Source of the DNA: Thamnidium elegans
Lineage: Eukaryota; Mucoromycota; Mucoromycetes; Mucorales; Mucoraceae
Direction of reading: 5' to 3'
Length of the DNA: 64,000 nt
Assembly (NCBI GenBank): GCA_025201345.1
Contig: JAIXMG010000004.1
Coordinates: 1,364,001 to 1,428,000 of the forward strand
Below the pieces are notes generated by a model. That model saw only the letters and a program-made list of their open reading frames with translations, made no database searches and was not told the DNA's origin. How positions within the stretch are numbered: position 1 is the stretch's first letter; every line of letters starts with the position of its first letter. Made by a program: the position numbers and the translations under genes. Positions 61,337-64,000 of this stretch are shown here, piece after piece.

Positions 61337-64000
61337 TTATTTTGATCGTTTATATTTTACAACTCTTTCCGTGGCTCTATTTCCACTTAAAGAAGGCGCA
61401 AGGTGCTTTTTATAATCTTTATACATTTGAGCTTGCAAGAATGGTAAATTACATTCTTGAAAGAACTTCATCTCTACCTTTTCCAAAATTTCAGAGACAT
61501 CTTTTTGATTTACGGTAGATGCCATCATTGCTTTAGTAGAGTCTCCTAATAAACATGGAGTGTTGGTTTCTATAGTTAATGCATCAACAGTATCTAATAA
61601 TGTACAACTGATTCCTTCCGGGATCTTTTCTTCGTGTGATGGTGTTAAACATGTCATATTAGGTTCTTTACGAAGCACATGGTCAATATCTACAGCTGAG
61701 AAAAATGCCACACTCTATAAATTCATTTTTTTTTTAAATACGACAATATAATCTAATAATACTTTTTTTTTTTTTTTTTACCTGTGGTAAATCTTTAATT
61801 CCCAGTTTATAACTAAACAACGCTCTTGTCCAAACATTAGCCACTTGCAAGGCCATAGCCGTTCTATGCTGATCTTTCTCTGACGTTAAATATCTTACTT
61901 CATCATGTACAGACAGCATAAATCTAGCATCAATGTCATATCTTTCAATTAAATGTGACATAGAAACAATTAACAGATGCAGATAATCGACTCCTGAGCT
62001 TTGTACTACCCAGTTAATTCTAGATGTCAAAAACTGAGTTCCTGTATATTTAGGTTTCAAAGCGTCAGTAATAGAGCAACCTAATACGGGTGTTTTAGGA
62101 TCCTTAGATAGCGCAATATCTTCTAACGCATTGAACATGTAACTTTCAGTACCACCATGCCAAAACGGTCTTTTAAACGGATTACGAACCGAGTGTGCTT
62201 TTTCTCCTTTGGTACTTGAATACAATTGCAAAGCACGCACAGTAGCTGCCTCAATTTCCATACCTTGATTATATTGCATCAATAAACTAGTAGCGTATTT
62301 CACACCTGCACCATAAATTCTAGCATAATTAAAAATCTTTGCTTTGTCTCTACTGATACCCAATATATTAGCAGTCTTGGAATGAAGATCGGTACCTTCC
62401 GATTTAGAACCTTGTAATGTCATCCAACCTAATGCTGTAGCACCATGAAACCCAAACTGCGAATCTCCAATAACACTTGAAATCCAAAGTTCTTCTGAAT
62501 CCACATCTGCGCCAACAATCTTATATCCTTCAGGGGCTTCTACCATAGATTTTAATTCGGATCCAATACGATTGATTTTAGCATTACTAGCTGTCAACCA
62601 AGTCTTTTCTACAGCACGACGCGTAACCGTACCCATAGCTACCATCTGAGGCAAGATAATACCGTATTTGCCTGTTTCCTTTTTTGGCAACTTCATATCC
62701 ACACACTCATTGGAATCCCAAACCACAAACTGGTTCAAGATACGTTCACGCGCACTAATCCAGTATGCTGATTTAGCATTTAACTCTAACGCTTCTTTCG
62801 CCGCTTCGTATTCAGACGACAACACATTATCTTCAAACGACCCAATATACCCTTTAGCCAAAGGGTTACCACAATTAGCAGTTTCACCATCTTTATGCGG
62901 CACCTTTAAATAAGCATACTCATCATCCTGCAAGATAGATTTGTTTTTTTGAGTTTCAGTAGCTTCAGCAAGAGGTACTTTAAAACACCATCCTTGACCA
63001 GTCAAATGATGTAACGGAAATCCTTGCCATTTCAACCTTAACAAAAGTGGAGCGATTCTTGATCTTGTCGAAATCTTTAATTTATCAGCCTTAGTATCAT
63101 AAGCATCCTTATACCATTTTGGTTGTCCCTTTAATTTTCTTTGCCTAGGATTGACAAACCAATCCAATTGACTTAACCAAGGATCCTTATCTCTGGCCTC
63201 AACATCATCTAACATGGCTCTTGCCTTTTCAGCCAAATCACGTAACTTAACGTCCAACATATCATCTAATTCCTTATGTTTTCCTGCTGCCTTTTCCAAA
63301 TAATCTTCCCACTTCTCCGAGACAGGTAAAAAAGCACTCCCCATATCCAACATGCCACTAAACGACACAGGATGCGGACAATTACTTCTAAACCTTGGGA
63401 ACACAGCCTTAAAGATATCGTGCGTCAATGCCACATCGTTAGCACAATACGTCATTAAATCATTAAAATTTGTTTGAATATCATTTAAATCACCCGTTAC
63501 AAAATACGATCTTTGAGATTTATCCATTTCAACATTGCAATAAAATTTCGCTACGTCCTTTAAACTATTCAACGTACTAACATCAAAGAATTTCGTGTGA
63601 TCAATTTCAGAACTGGTAGTACCATCAATGCGATCTTGATTTCTACGTTTCACTTCCATATTCCAAGCAGGGCGTTGTTGAGAGCAGAGACCAGCTACTG
63701 CTATATGTAAACTCATCGTATCTATATATTTAATACCAGATGGAACTTTACTGTACTCTTCCGCAATTCTAGCTCGATCGTATCCAACATTATGTCCAAC
63801 AATCAACCTAGGATTTTTCGTATCTCCAAACGGAATCAATTGTTCTTTATCCGTAGTCTCGCCAAATAAAAACGGCGATGTCCAAGAATACCAAGCTTCT
63901 TGCGTCGCAACCACTGCCATTGTAGGAAATTTACCTTCTGACACCAACACCTCTACATCAAAGACCATCGAATCCTCTAACGGATACTTGACATCACTCA
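61337..64000 (-). CDS. mip1: Mitochondrial DNA polymerase gamma (5' end beyond window)
   Basis: Family A replicative polymerase of mitochondrial DNA. The frame is open to the right edge, so the N-terminus (import sequence and start) is missing; the visible start reads SDVKYPLEDSMVFDVEVLVS. Exonuclease motifs: DVEVL (Exo I), VGHNVGYDRAR (Exo II), YCANDVALTH (Exo III). Polymerase motifs: GADVDSEELWISS (A), RDKAKIFNYARIYGAG (B) and VHDEVRYL (C), with WVVQSSGVDYLHLL. One intron (about 61700-61778) precedes the last exon, which begins VAFFSAVDIDHVLRKEPN and ends VVKYKRSK. All catalytic residues I can place are present. Confidence 0.95.

Overview
This window looks like nuclear DNA from an early-diverging filamentous fungus, most probably a Mucoromycota/Mucorales species. 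The grounds are AT-rich sequence packed with long A/T homopolymer runs, dense short GT-AG introns (about 50-70 nt) with visible TACTAA(T)-type branch sites, eukaryotic ribosomal and mitochondrial proteins, a GPI-type polysaccharide deacetylase, a GCN4-type bZIP and an HSPA12-like protein. Species assignment is inference; no rRNA or barcode gene is present. Exon coordinates come from reading splice sites and checking that every junction keeps frame. Genes called as joined exons are given by their outer limits.

Layout. 0-10 kb: NiCoT nickel/cobalt permease, a secreted ML-domain lipid-transfer protein with a 5-nt micro-exon, an ORD-only oxysterol-binding protein, ribosomal protein uS7 (S5) and the Vip1/PPIP5K inositol-pyrophosphate kinase. 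10-14 kb: a nine-exon gene for a 1008-residue protein with two degenerate HSPA12/Hsp70-like ATPase modules. 15-18 kb: a small unknown ORF, ribosomal protein uL23 (L25) and cytochrome c oxidase subunit VIIa. 18-21 kb: an Osh3-type GOLD-PH-FFAT-ORD protein. 22-23.4 kb: decayed gene relics. 23.8-30 kb: a compact housekeeping cluster (penta-EF-hand protein, NUDT12-type NADH pyrophosphatase, mitochondrial EF-Tu, a small membrane protein, Tim8). 30-32.6 kb: a calponin-homology-like protein of unknown role and an intron-containing tRNA-Tyr.

32.7-34.7 kb is a stacked transposon block: a MITE fragment, a 1.0-kb element with 118-bp terminal inverted repeats, and a 5'-truncated LINE with a 15-bp target-site duplication. 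Then come a Rix1/PELP1 ribosome-biogenesis protein (35-38 kb), a secreted expansin/RlpA-like protein alone between two long non-coding tracts (41 kb), a GCN4-type bZIP (46 kb), an EGF-like/ABCG half-transporter (49-53 kb) and DGAT2 (53-54 kb). 55.6-57.8 kb is a second repeat-rich island with a complete 446-bp MITE carrying an 8-bp target-site duplication, a fold-back element, a short tandem array and a broken zinc-finger gene. The window ends with a polysaccharide deacetylase (58.6-60.8 kb) and mitochondrial DNA polymerase gamma running off the right edge.

The genes do not form an operon or an obvious biosynthetic cluster. Themes that recur are lipid transfer and membrane contact (two oxysterol-binding proteins, the ML protein, DGAT2), mitochondrial maintenance (EF-Tu, Tim8, COX7a, Pol gamma), ribosome production (uS7, uL23, Rix1) and cell wall (deacetylase, expansin-like). 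No phage-like, CRISPR or bacterial-style system is present. The least ordinary items are the double HSPA12-like protein, the layered mobile elements and the modular expansin-like protein.
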